Source: Streptosporangium pseudovulgare
GTDB lineage: Bacteria; Actinomycetota; Actinomycetes; Streptosporangiales; Streptosporangiaceae
Length of the DNA: 64,000 nt
Assembly: GCF_014648055.1 (NCBI RefSeq)
Contig: NZ_BMQJ01000008.1
Coordinates: forward strand, 1-64,000
Direction: 5' to 3'
The notes beneath the pieces are model-generated. The model worked only from the letters and a program-made list of their open reading frames with translations. It was not told the origin of the DNA and ran no database searches. How positions within the stretch are numbered: position 1 is the stretch's first letter; every line of letters begins with the position of its first letter. This document shows positions 1 to 8,511 of this stretch, piece by piece. The translations under genes and the position numbers were made by a program.

Positions 1-55
1 GAAGCGCAGTAATGTGTGGAGCTGACCGGTACTAATAGGCCGAGGACTTGACCAT
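1..55 (+). rRNA. rrl: 23S ribosomal RNA, 3' end (partial)
   Basis: The first bases read as the conserved 3' end of bacterial 23S rRNA, including ACTAATAGGCCGAGGACTTG. The gene begins outside the window. A 5S gene follows about 110 bp later, as in a normal 16S-23S-5S operon. The exact 3' end is uncertain by a few bases. Confidence 0.93.
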
Positions 56-164
56 AAAGCGTTTTGCTCGCGTCCACTGTGTGATTCTGAGGCAGCAGGC
101 ACCGCCTGCACCCCCGGAACTGGTTGGTTTCGGGTTGGGTGCGCGTGTTTGTGTGTTTCATAGT

Positions 165-283
165 GTTACGGCGGTTATGGCGAAGGGGAAACACCCGGTT
201 ACATTCCGAACCCGGAAGTTAAGCTCTTCAGCGCCGATGGTACTGCACCGGGGACGGTGTGGGAGAGTAGGTCGCCGCCGGAC
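165..283 (+). rRNA. rrf: 5S ribosomal RNA
   Basis: The stretch of about 118 nt matches the actinobacterial 5S pattern. It opens with GTTACGGCGGTTATGGCG, contains the conserved CCGAACCCGGAAGTTAAGC and GGTACTGC blocks, and closes with GGTCGCCGCCGGAC pairing back to the 5' end. It is the last gene of the rRNA operon that enters from the left. Confidence 0.95.
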
Positions 284-292
284 AATCTTTGA

Positions 293-335
293 AGCGGGGT
301 TCTGGACGTTCGTTCGTCCGGGGCCCCGCTTTTTT
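293..335 (+). terminator. rRNA operon terminator
   Basis: The inverted repeat AGCGGGG / CCCCGCT encloses a second internal stem (CTGGACG / CGTCCGG) and is followed by a run of six T. It lies just after 5S and is a textbook intrinsic terminator on the plus strand. Confidence 0.9.
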
Positions 336-384
336 GCGTGCCCGATTTTCGTGTCTGATCTCGTGTCCGCTTCCCGCGCTGTCC

Positions 385-873
385 CTATTCGGGCCCCGGC
401 CCGCCCGGCGTCTCGGGTGCCGCGCCGAGCAGCGGCTCGATCCGGTACGGGATCTGGACGGACAGGGCGATCGTGGTGTCCGAGCGCTGGATCGTCGGCG
501 AGGTCAGGATGCGGGCGATGATCTCCTGTAGGTCCGGCGTGCTGCGGGCGACCACCCGGCAGAGCAGGTCCGCCTGGCCGCTGGTGCCGTACACCTCCAG
601 GATCTCGGGGACCGCTTCGAGCGCCCGCACGGCTTCCGCCAGGCGGCCCTGGGCGATCTGCAGGGAGACGAAGGCGAGGATCGGGTAGCCGGCGCCCTCG
701 GGGGTGACCGTGGGCCCGAAGTCGGCGATGACGCCCCGCGCGATGAGCTTGTCGAGGCGGGCCTGGACGGTGCCGCGGGCCACGCCGAGCAGGCGGGCGA
801 GCTCGGTGAGGCCGACGCGGGGGTGGGCACGCATGGTCACCAGGAGGCGGCTGTCCAGCCTGTCGATCGGCAC
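385..873 (-). CDS. Lrp/AsnC family transcriptional regulator
   Basis: A 162-residue protein with the usual two-part Lrp/AsnC layout. An N-terminal winged helix (about residues 3-60) contains LTELARLLGVARGTVQARLDKL. A C-terminal RAM/ligand-binding fold (about 70-150) follows, with VYGTSGQADLLCRV. The length is normal for the family. The start is GTG at 873. It is divergent from the phenylalanine hydroxylase gene with about 119 bp between the two starts, the classical arrangement for a local amino-acid-responsive regulator. I infer that it controls that hydroxylase, probably in response to an aromatic amino acid; nothing in the sequence proves the ligand. Confidence 0.9.
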   Translation of the reverse strand: MPIDRLDSRLLVTMRAHPRVGLTELARLLGVARGTVQARLDKLIARGVIADFGPTVTPEGAGYPILAFVSLQIAQGRLAEAVRALEAVPEILEVYGTSGQADLLCRVVARSTPDLQEIIARILTSPTIQRSDTTIALSVQIPYRIEPLLGAAPETPGGPGPE

Positions 874-919
874 CGCCTCAGGCTAGGCGATATGACCAGT
901 CGAAACCAGACCTTGGCTC

Positions 920-938
920 GCGTTTGTGCGCGAAACGC
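920..938. promoter_or_regulatory. Inverted repeat in the Lrp / phenylalanine hydroxylase divergent promoter
   Basis: GCGTTT and AAACGC form perfect 6-bp arms around a 7-bp spacer, midway between the two divergent genes. Its size and position fit an operator for the Lrp-type regulator. The binding protein is inferred. Confidence 0.4.
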
Positions 939-992
939 CCATTGGAACTGCTCGCTCTTGCCAACGATTCGCGTAATTGCTGTCATTCCAGC

Positions 993-1880
993 ATGTTCGA
1001 GGAAGCACAGTACTTCGCACCGGTGGCGACCCGCGACGACGGCACGGTCGAGGTCGAGCTCGCCAAGAGCCACCCCGGCTTCTCCGACCCGGTCTACCGG
1101 GCCCGCCGTAACGCCATCGCCGCGCTCGCCCTGAACCACGTGCCCGGCGCGCCGATCCCGACGGCCGGCTACACCGAGCAGGAGCACGAGGTGTGGGCGC
1201 TGGTGAGCAGGGAGCTGGCGGTCAAGCACCGCAAATACGCGACCGCGGAGTATCTGGACGCGGTCGAGCGGCTCCGGCTGCCCGCCGACCGCATTCCGCA
1301 GTTGCAGGAGGTCAGCGAGCTGCTGGAGCCGCTCACCGGGTTCCGGTATCTCCCGGCGGCCGGGCTGGTGCCGCTCCGCGACTTCTACGGCGTGCTGGCG
1401 GACGGGTTCTTCCATTCGACGCAGTACATCCGGCACCACTCCACGCCGCTCTACACACCGGAGCCGGACGTGATCCACGAGGTGATCGGGCACGCCAACG
1501 CGCTGGCCTCCGACCGGTACGCGCGGCTCTACCGGCTGGCCGGCGGCGCGGCGCGGCGGGTCGAGAGCGAGGAGGCCCTGGAGTTCGTCTCCAAGGTCTT
1601 CTGGTTCACGCTGGAGTTCGGTGTCATGACCGACCAGGGCGAGCTGCGGGCGTACGGCGCGGGCATCCTGTCCTCCTACGGGGAGATCGAGGAGTTCCGC
1701 GGCATGGACGTCCGGCCGCTGGACCTGGCGGCCATGGGCACGACCAAGTACGACATCACGAAATATCAGGATGTGCTGTTCCGGGCCGACTCGCTGGAGC
1801 ACCTGGAGGACGTGGTCGGCGGGTTCTGGGCGGACTGCGACGACGATTCCATCGCGAAGCTGATCGCCGACGCCCGCTGA
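993..1880 (+). CDS. Phenylalanine 4-monooxygenase (aromatic amino acid hydroxylase)
   Basis: A 295-residue single-domain iron- and pterin-dependent hydroxylase that converts phenylalanine to tyrosine, feeding the homogentisate route. The iron site is visible as HEVIGH (two His) and the Glu in FWFTLEFG. TEQEHEVWALV and TPEPDVIHE are also family blocks. I place the start at ATG 993 (MFEEAQYF). The reading frame stays open upstream to 924, but those residues are not family-like and would run into the operator region. The length matches bacterial PhhA, which lacks the animal ACT regulatory domain. Control by the divergent Lrp-type gene is inferred. Confidence 0.93.
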   Translation: MFEEAQYFAPVATRDDGTVEVELAKSHPGFSDPVYRARRNAIAALALNHVPGAPIPTAGYTEQEHEVWALVSRELAVKHRKYATAEYLDAVERLRLPADRIPQLQEVSELLEPLTGFRYLPAAGLVPLRDFYGVLADGFFHSTQYIRHHSTPLYTPEPDVIHEVIGHANALASDRYARLYRLAGGAARRVESEEALEFVSKVFWFTLEFGVMTDQGELRAYGAGILSSYGEIEEFRGMDVRPLDLAAMGTTKYDITKYQDVLFRADSLEHLEDVVGGFWADCDDDSIAKLIADAR

Positions 1881-2111
1881 GCGGTCACCTCATGGTTCGG
1901 CCGGATCGGCCGGATCGGCCGGCGGCGGGTCCCGCCGGTCGGTCCGGCCGTTCGCATTCGTACCTCTGCCGCCGCGGCCAGGCTCGGGAGCGCCTGGGAG
2001 CCGCCCCTCGACGGTCCTGAGCCGGACCCGGACCGGCCCAGGTCCCTCCGCTCCCGCAGCGCTCCGCCAGGCTGCTCGGGAGCCGGGCCGGGGCCGTTCG
2101 CGGCCCGCCCG

Positions 2112-2855
2112 CTACGGTGTTCCGACGGGCCGGTCCTGGGCCGTCCTGTCGACGAGCCGGTAGCCCACCCCGCGTACCGTCTGGATCAGCCGGTCGTCGG
2201 TGTCGCCGAGCCGGGCCCGCAGGCGCTTGACGTGGACCGCGATCGTGTTGGTCGAGGTGGTCTCGGTGGAGTTCCAGACGTGGCGCATGATCTGCTCGCG
2301 GGTCACCGTACGGTGGGCGTTGCGCATCAGGTAGTGCAGCAGCTCGAACTCGCGCAGCGGCAGGTGGACGGCGCGGCCGTCCACCCTGACCAGGTAGGCG
2401 TGCACGTCGAGCTCCACCCGGCCGACCACGAGCGTCCGGCGGCCTCCCGGTTCGCCGGAGAACGCGCCGTGCACCAGGGGCAGGAGCTCCGGCACCCGGT
2501 ACGGCCGGGCCACGCACGCGGTGGCTCCGGCGGCGAGCGCCTGTACGGCCTGCTCAGCGTGCCCCTCGCCTACGCCGAGCAGTACCGGGACGGTCCGTGC
2601 CAGCCGTACGGCGCGGACGAACTCCACCGCCCCGATGACCGGCAGCGAGGCGCTGACGAGCACGACGTCGGGTTGGAGGGCGCCGGCCTGCAGCAGGGCC
2701 TGGGCGCCGTCGGTCACACCCGCGACCTCGACGCCCTCGCGTTCGAGGGCGTCGGCCAGCCCCTGGACCAGAGATGTCTCCGGGTCGGCCACCAGCAGCA
2801 GTGGCGCGGTCCGGGAGTCCCCGTTCACCTCGGGTGCCGTCTGCGGCTGGGTCAC
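2112..2855 (-). CDS. OmpR-family regulator with degenerate receiver domain
   Basis: A 247-residue protein: an N-terminal receiver-like domain (about 17-130) and a C-terminal OmpR/PhoB winged helix (about 150-240) with REFELLHYLMRNAHRTVTRE and IQTVRGVGYRL. The receiver has lost its phosphorylation chemistry. The phospho-acceptor Asp position is Ser68 (VVLVSASLP), the first acidic-pocket Asp is Ala23, the switch Thr is Val95 and the conserved Lys is Arg117. I chose GTG 2855 because GGAGG lies 6 nt upstream; a GTG nine codons earlier has no Shine-Dalgarno. It lies downstream of pstB on the same strand and no histidine kinase is adjacent. A phosphorylation-independent role linked to phosphate is an inference. 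Confidence 0.85.
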   Translation of the reverse strand: MTQPQTAPEVNGDSRTAPLLLVADPETSLVQGLADALEREGVEVAGVTDGAQALLQAGALQPDVVLVSASLPVIGAVEFVRAVRLARTVPVLLGVGEGHAEQAVQALAAGATACVARPYRVPELLPLVHGAFSGEPGGRRTLVVGRVELDVHAYLVRVDGRAVHLPLREFELLHYLMRNAHRTVTREQIMRHVWNSTETTSTNTIAVHVKRLRARLGDTDDRLIQTVRGVGYRLVDRTAQDRPVGTP

Positions 2856-2922
2856 CCGGTCCCTCCAATGCGGTCGGTTCACCCGGACGGCACGGCCGGC
2901 TCGCCCGGGTGGTGTGGTCGGT

Positions 2923-3699
2923 TCACCCGAAGCGGCCGGTGATGTAGTCCTCGGTCGCCTTCTGGGAGGGGTTGGTGAAGATGCGGGAGGTCTCGTCCAT
3001 CTCGATGACGCGGCCCGGCTGCCCCTGCCCGGCGAGGTTGAAGAAGGCGGTGCGGTCGCTCACCCGGGCGGCCTGCTGCATGTTGTGCGTCACGATGATG
3101 ATCGTGAACTGGCTCTTCAGCTCGGCCATCAGGTCCTCGATCGCCAGGGTGGAGATCGGGTCCAGGGCGGAGCAGGGCTCGTCCATCAGCAGGACCTCGG
3201 GCCGTACGGCGATGGCCCGGGCGATGCACAGGCGCTGCTGCTGGCCGCCGGACAGGCCGGCGCCGGGCTTGCCGAGGCGGTCCTTGACCTCGTTCCAGAG
3301 ATTGGCGCCCTTGAGGGAGGTCTCGACGATGCCGTCGACCTCGGACTTGGAGCGCCGCCCGTTGAGCCGGAGGCCGGCCGCCACGTTCTCGTAGATGGAC
3401 ATCGTGGGGAACGGGTTGGGGCGCTGGAAGACCATGCCGATCATCCGGCGCACGGAGACCGGCTCGACGCCGGGGCCGTAGAGGTCCTCGCCGTCGAGCA
3501 GGACCTTGCCCTCCACGCGCGCGCCGGGGATGACCTCGTGCATGCGGTTCAGCGTGCGCAGGAAGGTCGACTTCCCGCAGCCCGAGGGGCCGATGAACGC
3601 GGTGATCGTGTTGGGTTCGATGGTCATCGAGATGTCCTCGATGGCCTTGTGCCTGCCGTAGTAGGCGTCGAGGCCGGAGACCTGGATCTGCTGGCTCAT
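2923..3699 (-). CDS. pstB: Phosphate ABC transporter ATP-binding protein PstB
   Basis: A 258-residue ATPase that powers high-affinity phosphate import. Visible are Walker [10 protein letters not shown], signature LSGGQQQR, Walker B VLLMDEP and the H-loop in [12 protein letters not shown]. It is the last transporter gene of pstSCAB. Its Shine-Dalgarno GGAGG overlaps the pstA stop region, giving tight coupling. Length and motifs are normal for the family. Confidence 0.97.
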   Translation of the reverse strand: MSQQIQVSGLDAYYGRHKAIEDISMTIEPNTITAFIGPSGCGKSTFLRTLNRMHEVIPGARVEGKVLLDGEDLYGPGVEPVSVRRMIGMVFQRPNPFPTMSIYENVAAGLRLNGRRSKSEVDGIVETSLKGANLWNEVKDRLGKPGAGLSGGQQQRLCIARAIAVRPEVLLMDEPCSALDPISTLAIEDLMAELKSQFTIIIVTHNMQQAARVSDRTAFFNLAGQGQPGRVIEMDETSRIFTNPSQKATEDYITGRFG

Positions 3700-3713
3700 T
3701 TACGGGTTACCTC

Positions 3714-4595
3714 CTATCGGCCCCTGGCCGGCGAACGCCACCAGGCGATGAGGCGCGCCACCAGGTTGAGCAGCATGACGATCAGGATGAGCGTGAGAGC
3801 TCCGGTCCACGCGCGGTCGACGGCGATGTCCGTCGGACGTCTCGCCTGGTCGAAGACATAGAGCGGCAGGCCCATCTGCGGCCCGTTGAACGGGTCGGAG
3901 TTGATGGAGTCGGTGAAGAAGACCGTCAGCATGAGCGGGGCCGTCTCTCCCGCCACGCGGGCGATGGCGAGCATGACGCCGGTCACGATGCCGGTGAGGG
4001 CGGTCGGCAGCACGACCTTGACGATGGTCCGCCACTTGGGCACGCCCAGCGCGTAGGAGGCCTCGCGCAGGTCGCCCGGGACCAGCAGGAGCATCTCCTC
4101 GGTGGAGCGGACCACGGTCGGCATCATCAGGATCGACAGGGCGAGCGCGCCGGCGAAGCCGGAGAACGGCATGCCCAGGGCCAGGACCCAGAAGGCCAGG
4201 ACGAACAGGCCGGCGACCACCGAGGGGATGCCGGTCATGACGTCCACGAAGAAGCTGATCGCCCGGCTCAGCCGGCCGCCGCGGCCGTACTCCACCAGGT
4301 AGATCGCGGTGAGCAGGCCGATGGGGACGGAGATCAGCGAGGCGAGGAGGACCTGTTCCAGGGTGCCGAGGATGGCGTGGTAGGCGCCGCCCCCGATGTC
4401 CCGGGCACCGATGCCGCGCATCGAGTGGGTCAGGAAGTCGAGGTCGAACCGGGCGAGGCCGTTCTTGATCACCAGCCAGAGGACGGAGATCAGCGGGATG
4501 ACGGCGACGGCGAACGCCAGGTAGACCAGGGTCTGCACCAGCCGGTCCTTGAGGCGCCGGCCGGTCGAGACGCGCTGGACGGTGTGCGTGGTCAC
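3714..4595 (-). CDS. pstA: Phosphate ABC transporter permease PstA
   Basis: A 293-residue integral membrane permease with about six hydrophobic segments and the inner-membrane EAA-type loop around GDLREASYALGVPKWRTIVK. The start is GTG 4595, whose GTGA overlaps the TGA of pstC by four bases, typical translational coupling. The same frame stays open far upstream antisense to nothing useful, so the longer reading is rejected. It pairs with PstC in the membrane channel. Confidence 0.95.
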   Translation of the reverse strand: MTTHTVQRVSTGRRLKDRLVQTLVYLAFAVAVIPLISVLWLVIKNGLARFDLDFLTHSMRGIGARDIGGGAYHAILGTLEQVLLASLISVPIGLLTAIYLVEYGRGGRLSRAISFFVDVMTGIPSVVAGLFVLAFWVLALGMPFSGFAGALALSILMMPTVVRSTEEMLLLVPGDLREASYALGVPKWRTIVKVVLPTALTGIVTGVMLAIARVAGETAPLMLTVFFTDSINSDPFNGPQMGLPLYVFDQARRPTDIAVDRAWTGALTLILIVMLLNLVARLIAWWRSPARGR

Positions 4596-5572
4596 GCGGC
4601 GGCTCCGGAGAACTCCTTGCGGCGGGCGACGATGAAGCGGGCGCCCATGTTCACCAGCAGGGTGATGACGAACAGCACCAGGCCCGAGGCGATCAGTGCG
4701 CCGCGGCCGGTCTGGGTGGCCTCGCCGAACCTGTTGGCGATGTTGGCGGCGATGCTGTTGCCCTGGGGCGTGAGGATCCGGAAGCTGATGTCGAACGTCG
4801 CCTGGAAGATGAGCGCGACCGCGATCGTCTCGCCCATGGCCCGGCCGAGGCCGAGCATGGCCGCGCTGATGACGCCGGGACGCCCGTACGGCAGGACCGC
4901 CATCCTGATCACTTCCCATCGGGTCGCGCCGAGGGCCAGGGCCGCCTCCTCGTGCGCCCGGGGGACCTGGAGGAACACCTCGCGGGAGATCGCCGCGATG
5001 ATCGGCAGGATCATGACGGCGAGCACGAGCGACGCGGTCAGCATCGAGCGGCCCGCGACGATGTCGCCGCCGAACAGCGGGATGAAGCCCAGGTGGTCGT
5101 GGAGGAAGTTCGAGGGGCCGACCATGAAGGGGGCGAGGAACGTGATGCCCCACAGGCCGTAGACGACGCTGGGGACGGCGGCGAGCAGGTCGACGACGTA
5201 TCCCAGGACGCCGGCCAGGCGGCGGGGCGCGTAGTGGGAGATGAAGAGCGCCACGCCCACGGCCACCGGCACCGCCATGATCAGCGCGAGGAGCGCGCTG
5301 AAGACGGTGCCGAAGGCCAGGGCGGCGATGCCGAAGCTGGGCCGGGTCGCGTTCGGCTCCCACGTCTGGGTGGTGAAGAAGCCGCCGGTGTTGGCCCGCA
5401 GGGCGGGAATCGCCTCGACGACGAGGAAGACGGCGATGGCCGCCATGATCGCCAACAGGAGGATTCCGGCGCCCGTGGAGGCGTAGCGGAAGGGGGTCTC
5501 ACCCCGGCTGCGCCGCGAGGCGGACCGGCCCAGGGCCGATCCGCCGTCGCGGGTGTGGACTGTAGCCGCCAT
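4592..5572 (-). CDS. pstC: Phosphate ABC transporter permease PstC
   Basis: A 326-residue permease. It has an N-terminal cytoplasmic lead, a first membrane segment at about 35-57, and further segments with the EAA-type loop near EEAALALGATRWEVIRMAVLP. It follows pstS after only four bases and overlaps pstA by four. Together with PstA it forms the phosphate channel in the cytoplasmic membrane. Confidence 0.95.
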   Translation of the reverse strand: MAATVHTRDGGSALGRSASRRSRGETPFRYASTGAGILLLAIMAAIAVFLVVEAIPALRANTGGFFTTQTWEPNATRPSFGIAALAFGTVFSALLALIMAVPVAVGVALFISHYAPRRLAGVLGYVVDLLAAVPSVVYGLWGITFLAPFMVGPSNFLHDHLGFIPLFGGDIVAGRSMLTASLVLAVMILPIIAAISREVFLQVPRAHEEAALALGATRWEVIRMAVLPYGRPGVISAAMLGLGRAMGETIAVALIFQATFDISFRILTPQGNSIAANIANRFGEATQTGRGALIASGLVLFVITLLVNMGARFIVARRKEFSGAAA

Positions 5573-5576
5573 GAGC

Positions 5577-6686
5577 CTAGGAGATCGCCTCGACGGCGGT
5601 CCGGACCTTGGTGAGCAGCGACGCCGGCAGCGGGGCGTAGCCCAGGCCGGTCAGGGCCTGCTGGCCCTCGTCGCTGGCGGTGTAGGTCAGGAAGGACTTG
5701 ACGAGCTTGGCGTCCTCGGCGGGCAGGCCCTTCTCGCAGGTGATCTCGTAGGTCACCAGGACGATCGGGTAGGCGCCGGCGGCCTTGGTGGCGTAGTCGA
5801 TGTCGAGCTTGAGGTCGTTGCCCTGGCCGACGACCTCGGCGGCCTCGACCGTCTTGGCGGCGCTCTCGGGGGTCAGCTCGACGAACTCGCCGGAGCCGTT
5901 GGCGACCTTGGCCTTGGTCAGGCTGGAGTTCTCCGCGTAGGAGAGCTCGACGTAGCTGATCGCGCCCTCGGCGCCCTTGACGGCCTGCGCGATGCCGTCG
6001 GAGCCGTTGGCGCCCTGCCCCTTGGCCTCGGCCGGCCACGCCTTGGCGGCCTCGTACGGCCAGCCGGCCGTCTTGGAGAGGAACTTGGTGAAGTTGTCGC
6101 TGGTGCCCGACTCGTCCGCGCGGTGGAACGCCTGGATCGGGGTCGAGGGGAGCTTGGCGTCCGGGTTGTCGGCCTTGATCGCGGCGTCGTCCCACTTGGT
6201 GATCTTGCTGTTGAAGATGCCCGCGAGGGTCTTGGGGGAGAGCTGGAGGCCCTCGACGCCCGGAAGGTTGTAGACGACGGCCACCGGGCCGGTCACCATC
6301 GGCAGGTTGATGGCCTTGCCGGTCTTGCAGCGGGCGTCGGCCTGGGCGGGCTCGCCCTTGTCGTCCTTGAGGGCGGAGTCGGAGCCGGCGAAGGCGACCG
6401 TGCCCTGGATGAACGCCTGCACGCCGGCGCCGGAGCCGCTCGGCTGGTAGTTGACGCTGACGCCGGAGTTGGTCTGCTGGAAGTTCTTCTTCCACTCGTC
6501 GATGGCGTTGGCCTGCGCCGACGAGCCCGCGGCGTTGATCGTGCCGCTGAGACCGGCGTCCGACCCGGCGGAGGGAGCCGCGGCGCTGGAGGTGCCGCTG
6601 CCGGTGCTGTTGTCATCGGTGCCGCACGCAGCGAGCGAGAGCGCGCCGACGAGGGTGACCGCGGCGAGCCGGCCTGCATACTTCAC
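5577..6686 (-). CDS. pstS: Phosphate-binding lipoprotein PstS
   Basis: A 369-residue substrate-binding lipoprotein. The signal peptide ends in the lipobox LSLAAC, so the mature protein is lipid-anchored at Cys. SGTINAAGSSAQANAIDEW is the typical PstS phosphate-binding N-lobe, and residues such as DSALKD and RADESGTSDNF are also family-like. I place the start at GTG 6686 (VKYAGRLAAV), with GGGAGGA about 8 nt upstream. The open frame to 6791 would add 35 residues before the signal peptide and would cover the PHO box. It is first in the operon and is expected to be induced by phosphate limitation. Confidence 0.96.
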   Translation of the reverse strand: MKYAGRLAAVTLVGALSLAACGTDDNSTGSGTSSAAAPSAGSDAGLSGTINAAGSSAQANAIDEWKKNFQQTNSGVSVNYQPSGSGAGVQAFIQGTVAFAGSDSALKDDKGEPAQADARCKTGKAINLPMVTGPVAVVYNLPGVEGLQLSPKTLAGIFNSKITKWDDAAIKADNPDAKLPSTPIQAFHRADESGTSDNFTKFLSKTAGWPYEAAKAWPAEAKGQGANGSDGIAQAVKGAEGAISYVELSYAENSSLTKAKVANGSGEFVELTPESAAKTVEAAEVVGQGNDLKLDIDYATKAAGAYPIVLVTYEITCEKGLPAEDAKLVKSFLTYTASDEGQQALTGLGYAPLPASLLTKVRTAVEAIS

Positions 6687-6757
6687 GGTTGGGTTCCTCC
6701 CACTAAGTCCTTCAACACTCAAGGAAGGTAGGGAGGCAAGATGACTCGGGACCCGTG

Positions 6758-6779
6758 TGAAGGTGAACGGAGAATGAAC
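6758..6779 (-). promoter_or_regulatory. PHO box upstream of pstS
   Basis: On the minus strand two adjacent 11-bp direct repeats read GTTCATTCTCC and GTTCACCTTCA. This is the direct-repeat-unit structure of PhoP sites described in Streptomyces. It ends about 70 bp before the pstS start. PhoP itself is not identified in this window. Confidence 0.85.
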
Positions 6780-6820
6780 CTCTACGGTCACCGTCGTGGT
6801 GGAGGCGTGGCCTGGTTCAC

Positions 6821-6856
6821 AAAAACGGACATGACCTGATTCATCAGGTCATGTCC
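6821..6856 (-). terminator. Intrinsic terminator of hisN
   Basis: Perfect 13-bp arms GGACATGACCTGA / TCAGGTCATGTCC with loop TTCA. On the minus strand the hairpin is followed by GTTTTTGTG. It lies just past the hisN stop at 6885 and separates hisN from the pst promoter. Confidence 0.9.
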
Positions 6857-6884
6857 GGCGTCGTGGCGTCTTCGGGCGGGCGGA

Positions 6885-7688
6885 TCAGACGGGCAGGGTG
6901 AGCGGTCCTCCGCCGAGGCGCTTGAGGACCTCCCCGTGCAGCGGACCGTTGCTGCACACCAGGCTGCCGCCGTCCAGGTCGGGGACCCCCGACAGGTCGG
7001 TCCAGGTGCCGCCGGCCTCCTCGACGATCACGGTCAGCGCCGCGATGTCCCAGGGGGACAGCTCCGGCTCGGCGGACACGTCCACCGACCCCTCGGCGAC
7101 CATCATGTGCGACCAGAAGTCGCCGTAGGCGCGGCTGCGCCAGACGGAGCGGTTGAGGTCGAGGAACTCCTGGAGCCGGCCGGTCTCCTCCCAGCCGCCG
7201 AGGCTGGAGTAGGAGAACGAGGCGTCCTCCAGGCGGGAGACGGAGGAGACCTGGCAGCGGGTGGCCCTGCTGAGGCTCCGGCCGGTCCACGCGCCGCTGT
7301 CGCGGGCGGCCCACCAGCGGCGGCCGAGCGCGGGGGCGGACACCAGGCCCACGACGACCCTGCCCTCGTCCATGAGGGCGATGAGTGTGGCCCACACGGG
7401 GACGCCCCGCACGTAGTTCTTGGTGCCGTCGATCGGGTCGATCACCCACGACCGCGCGCCGTACCCCGTCTTGCCGAACTCCTCGCCGATCACCGCGTCG
7501 CGCGGCCGGGCGCGGCGCAGCGTGCTCCGGATGGACTCCTCGACCGCCTGGTCGGCGTCGCTGACCGGGGTGAGGTCCGGTTTGGTCTCCACCCGCAGGT
7601 CCACGGCCCTGAACCGGCGGAGGGTCAGGTCGTCGGCGGCGTCGGCCATCACATGCGCGAGGCGCAGGTCGTCGTTGTAACCCGTCAC
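6885..7688 (-). CDS. hisN: Histidinol-phosphatase HisN (inositol monophosphatase fold)
   Basis: A 267-residue Mg-dependent phosphatase of the inositol monophosphatase superfamily, the usual actinobacterial enzyme for dephosphorylating histidinol phosphate. Metal-site motifs are GEE, WVIDPIDGTKNYVRG and SPWDIAAL. The N-terminus YNDDLRLAHVMADAAD is characteristic of actinobacterial HisN, so I choose GTG 7688 over the longer TTG-initiated frame from 7739. The Shine-Dalgarno is weak. aroA and rsgA nearby also accompany hisN in Streptomyces. Another IMPase substrate cannot be fully excluded. Confidence 0.85.
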   Translation of the reverse strand: MTGYNDDLRLAHVMADAADDLTLRRFRAVDLRVETKPDLTPVSDADQAVEESIRSTLRRARPRDAVIGEEFGKTGYGARSWVIDPIDGTKNYVRGVPVWATLIALMDEGRVVVGLVSAPALGRRWWAARDSGAWTGRSLSRATRCQVSSVSRLEDASFSYSSLGGWEETGRLQEFLDLNRSVWRSRAYGDFWSHMMVAEGSVDVSAEPELSPWDIAALTVIVEEAGGTWTDLSGVPDLDGGSLVCSNGPLHGEVLKRLGGGPLTLPV

Positions 7689-7830
7689 GGAGAGCAACGC
7701 TATCGCGTCGGCGGCCGGGTACAGGAGACCGGGGAACAAGGCGGGGAATTGTGTCGCGGGTCGTCAGTCGGCTGGATACCGCGTAAATCCCCCGTCGAAT
7801 CCAGGGTTACCAGCGAGTAGCATTCCGGGC

Positions 7831-8274
7831 ATGACCTTTGACGTGGGCGCCTTCATGCTGGAGAGCGTGCCGTTCGCGCGGACGCTGGGCATCTCCTTCG
7901 ACGCGGTGGAGCCGGGCCGGGCGACGGCCCGCATGCCCGACCGCGCCGACCTGCACAACCACGTGGGCGGCCCGCACGCCGGAGCCCTGTTCACGCTCGC
8001 CGAGTCCGCCTCCGGCGCCGCGATGCTCTCGGCGTTCGGCGACCAGCTGTCGCGGGCCACCCCGCTGGCCGCGGGTGCGACGATCCGCTACGTGAAGCTC
8101 GCGATGGGCGAGGTCGTCGCCGAGGCCCGCCTCGGCACCTCCCGCGAGGAGGTCCTGGCCGAGCTGGACGCCGGGCGGCGCCCGGAGTTCGAGGTCGCCG
8201 TCGGGATCAGCGCCGTCGACGGCACCCCGGTGTCGGAGATGACCGTCACCTGGACCCTGCGCCCCAACCGCTGA
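7831..8274 (+). CDS. Hotdog-fold protein of the DUF4442 / YiiD C-terminal type
   Basis: A 147-residue cytoplasmic protein resembling the DUF4442 (PaaI-like hotdog) thioesterase group. The segment HNHVGGPHAGALFTLAESASG matches the hotdog helix with its active-site region, and the ending EMTVTWTLRP is the usual last strand. The substrate is unknown. It stands alone between hisN (divergent) and a repeat-rich spacer. Confidence 0.75.
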   Translation: MTFDVGAFMLESVPFARTLGISFDAVEPGRATARMPDRADLHNHVGGPHAGALFTLAESASGAAMLSAFGDQLSRATPLAAGATIRYVKLAMGEVVAEARLGTSREEVLAELDAGRRPEFEVAVGISAVDGTPVSEMTVTWTLRPNR

Positions 8275-8344
8275 CGGCGGGGGCGCCGCCCGGCGGGGGA
8301 CGGACCGGTCGTCCGGCACGGGACACGATGCCCCCCCGGCCCCC

Positions 8345-8499
8345 GGCGGCTGATCACCGGCTCGGGTCGTTCGGTACGGAACGCACGGTGACTCCCGGGC
8401 CCCGGCGGCTGATCACCGGCTCGGGCCGTTCAGTGCGGAACGCACGGTGACCTCCGGGCCCCGGCGGCTGATCACCGGCTCGGGTCGTTCAGTGCGGAA
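8345..8499. repeat. Three direct repeats of 59 bp
   Basis: Copies begin at 8345, 8404 and 8463 with an exact 59-bp period; the third is shortened after about 37 bp. Each contains GGCGGCTGATCACCGGCTCG and an imperfect inverted repeat CGTTC-N6-GAACG (GAATG in the last copy). The array ends 13 bp before the start of the PucR-type gene at 8512. Confidence 0.93.
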
Positions 8500-8511
8500 T
8501 GCTCCGAAAGG

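Noticed and set aside
1881-2111. GGCCGGATC repeats after the phenylalanine hydroxylase gene, as a terminator
   Set aside because: The repeat is short and can fold several weak ways; no single stable hairpin or T tract stands out.
2823-2932. Three GTTCACC words near the receiver-less regulator, like PHO box halves
   Set aside because: They are about 47-54 bp apart, not in 11-bp tandem, and two fall in coding sequence.
8345-8499. Repeat arrays considered as CRISPR
   Set aside because: Units of 58-60 bp follow each other directly without unique spacers, and no cas genes are present.
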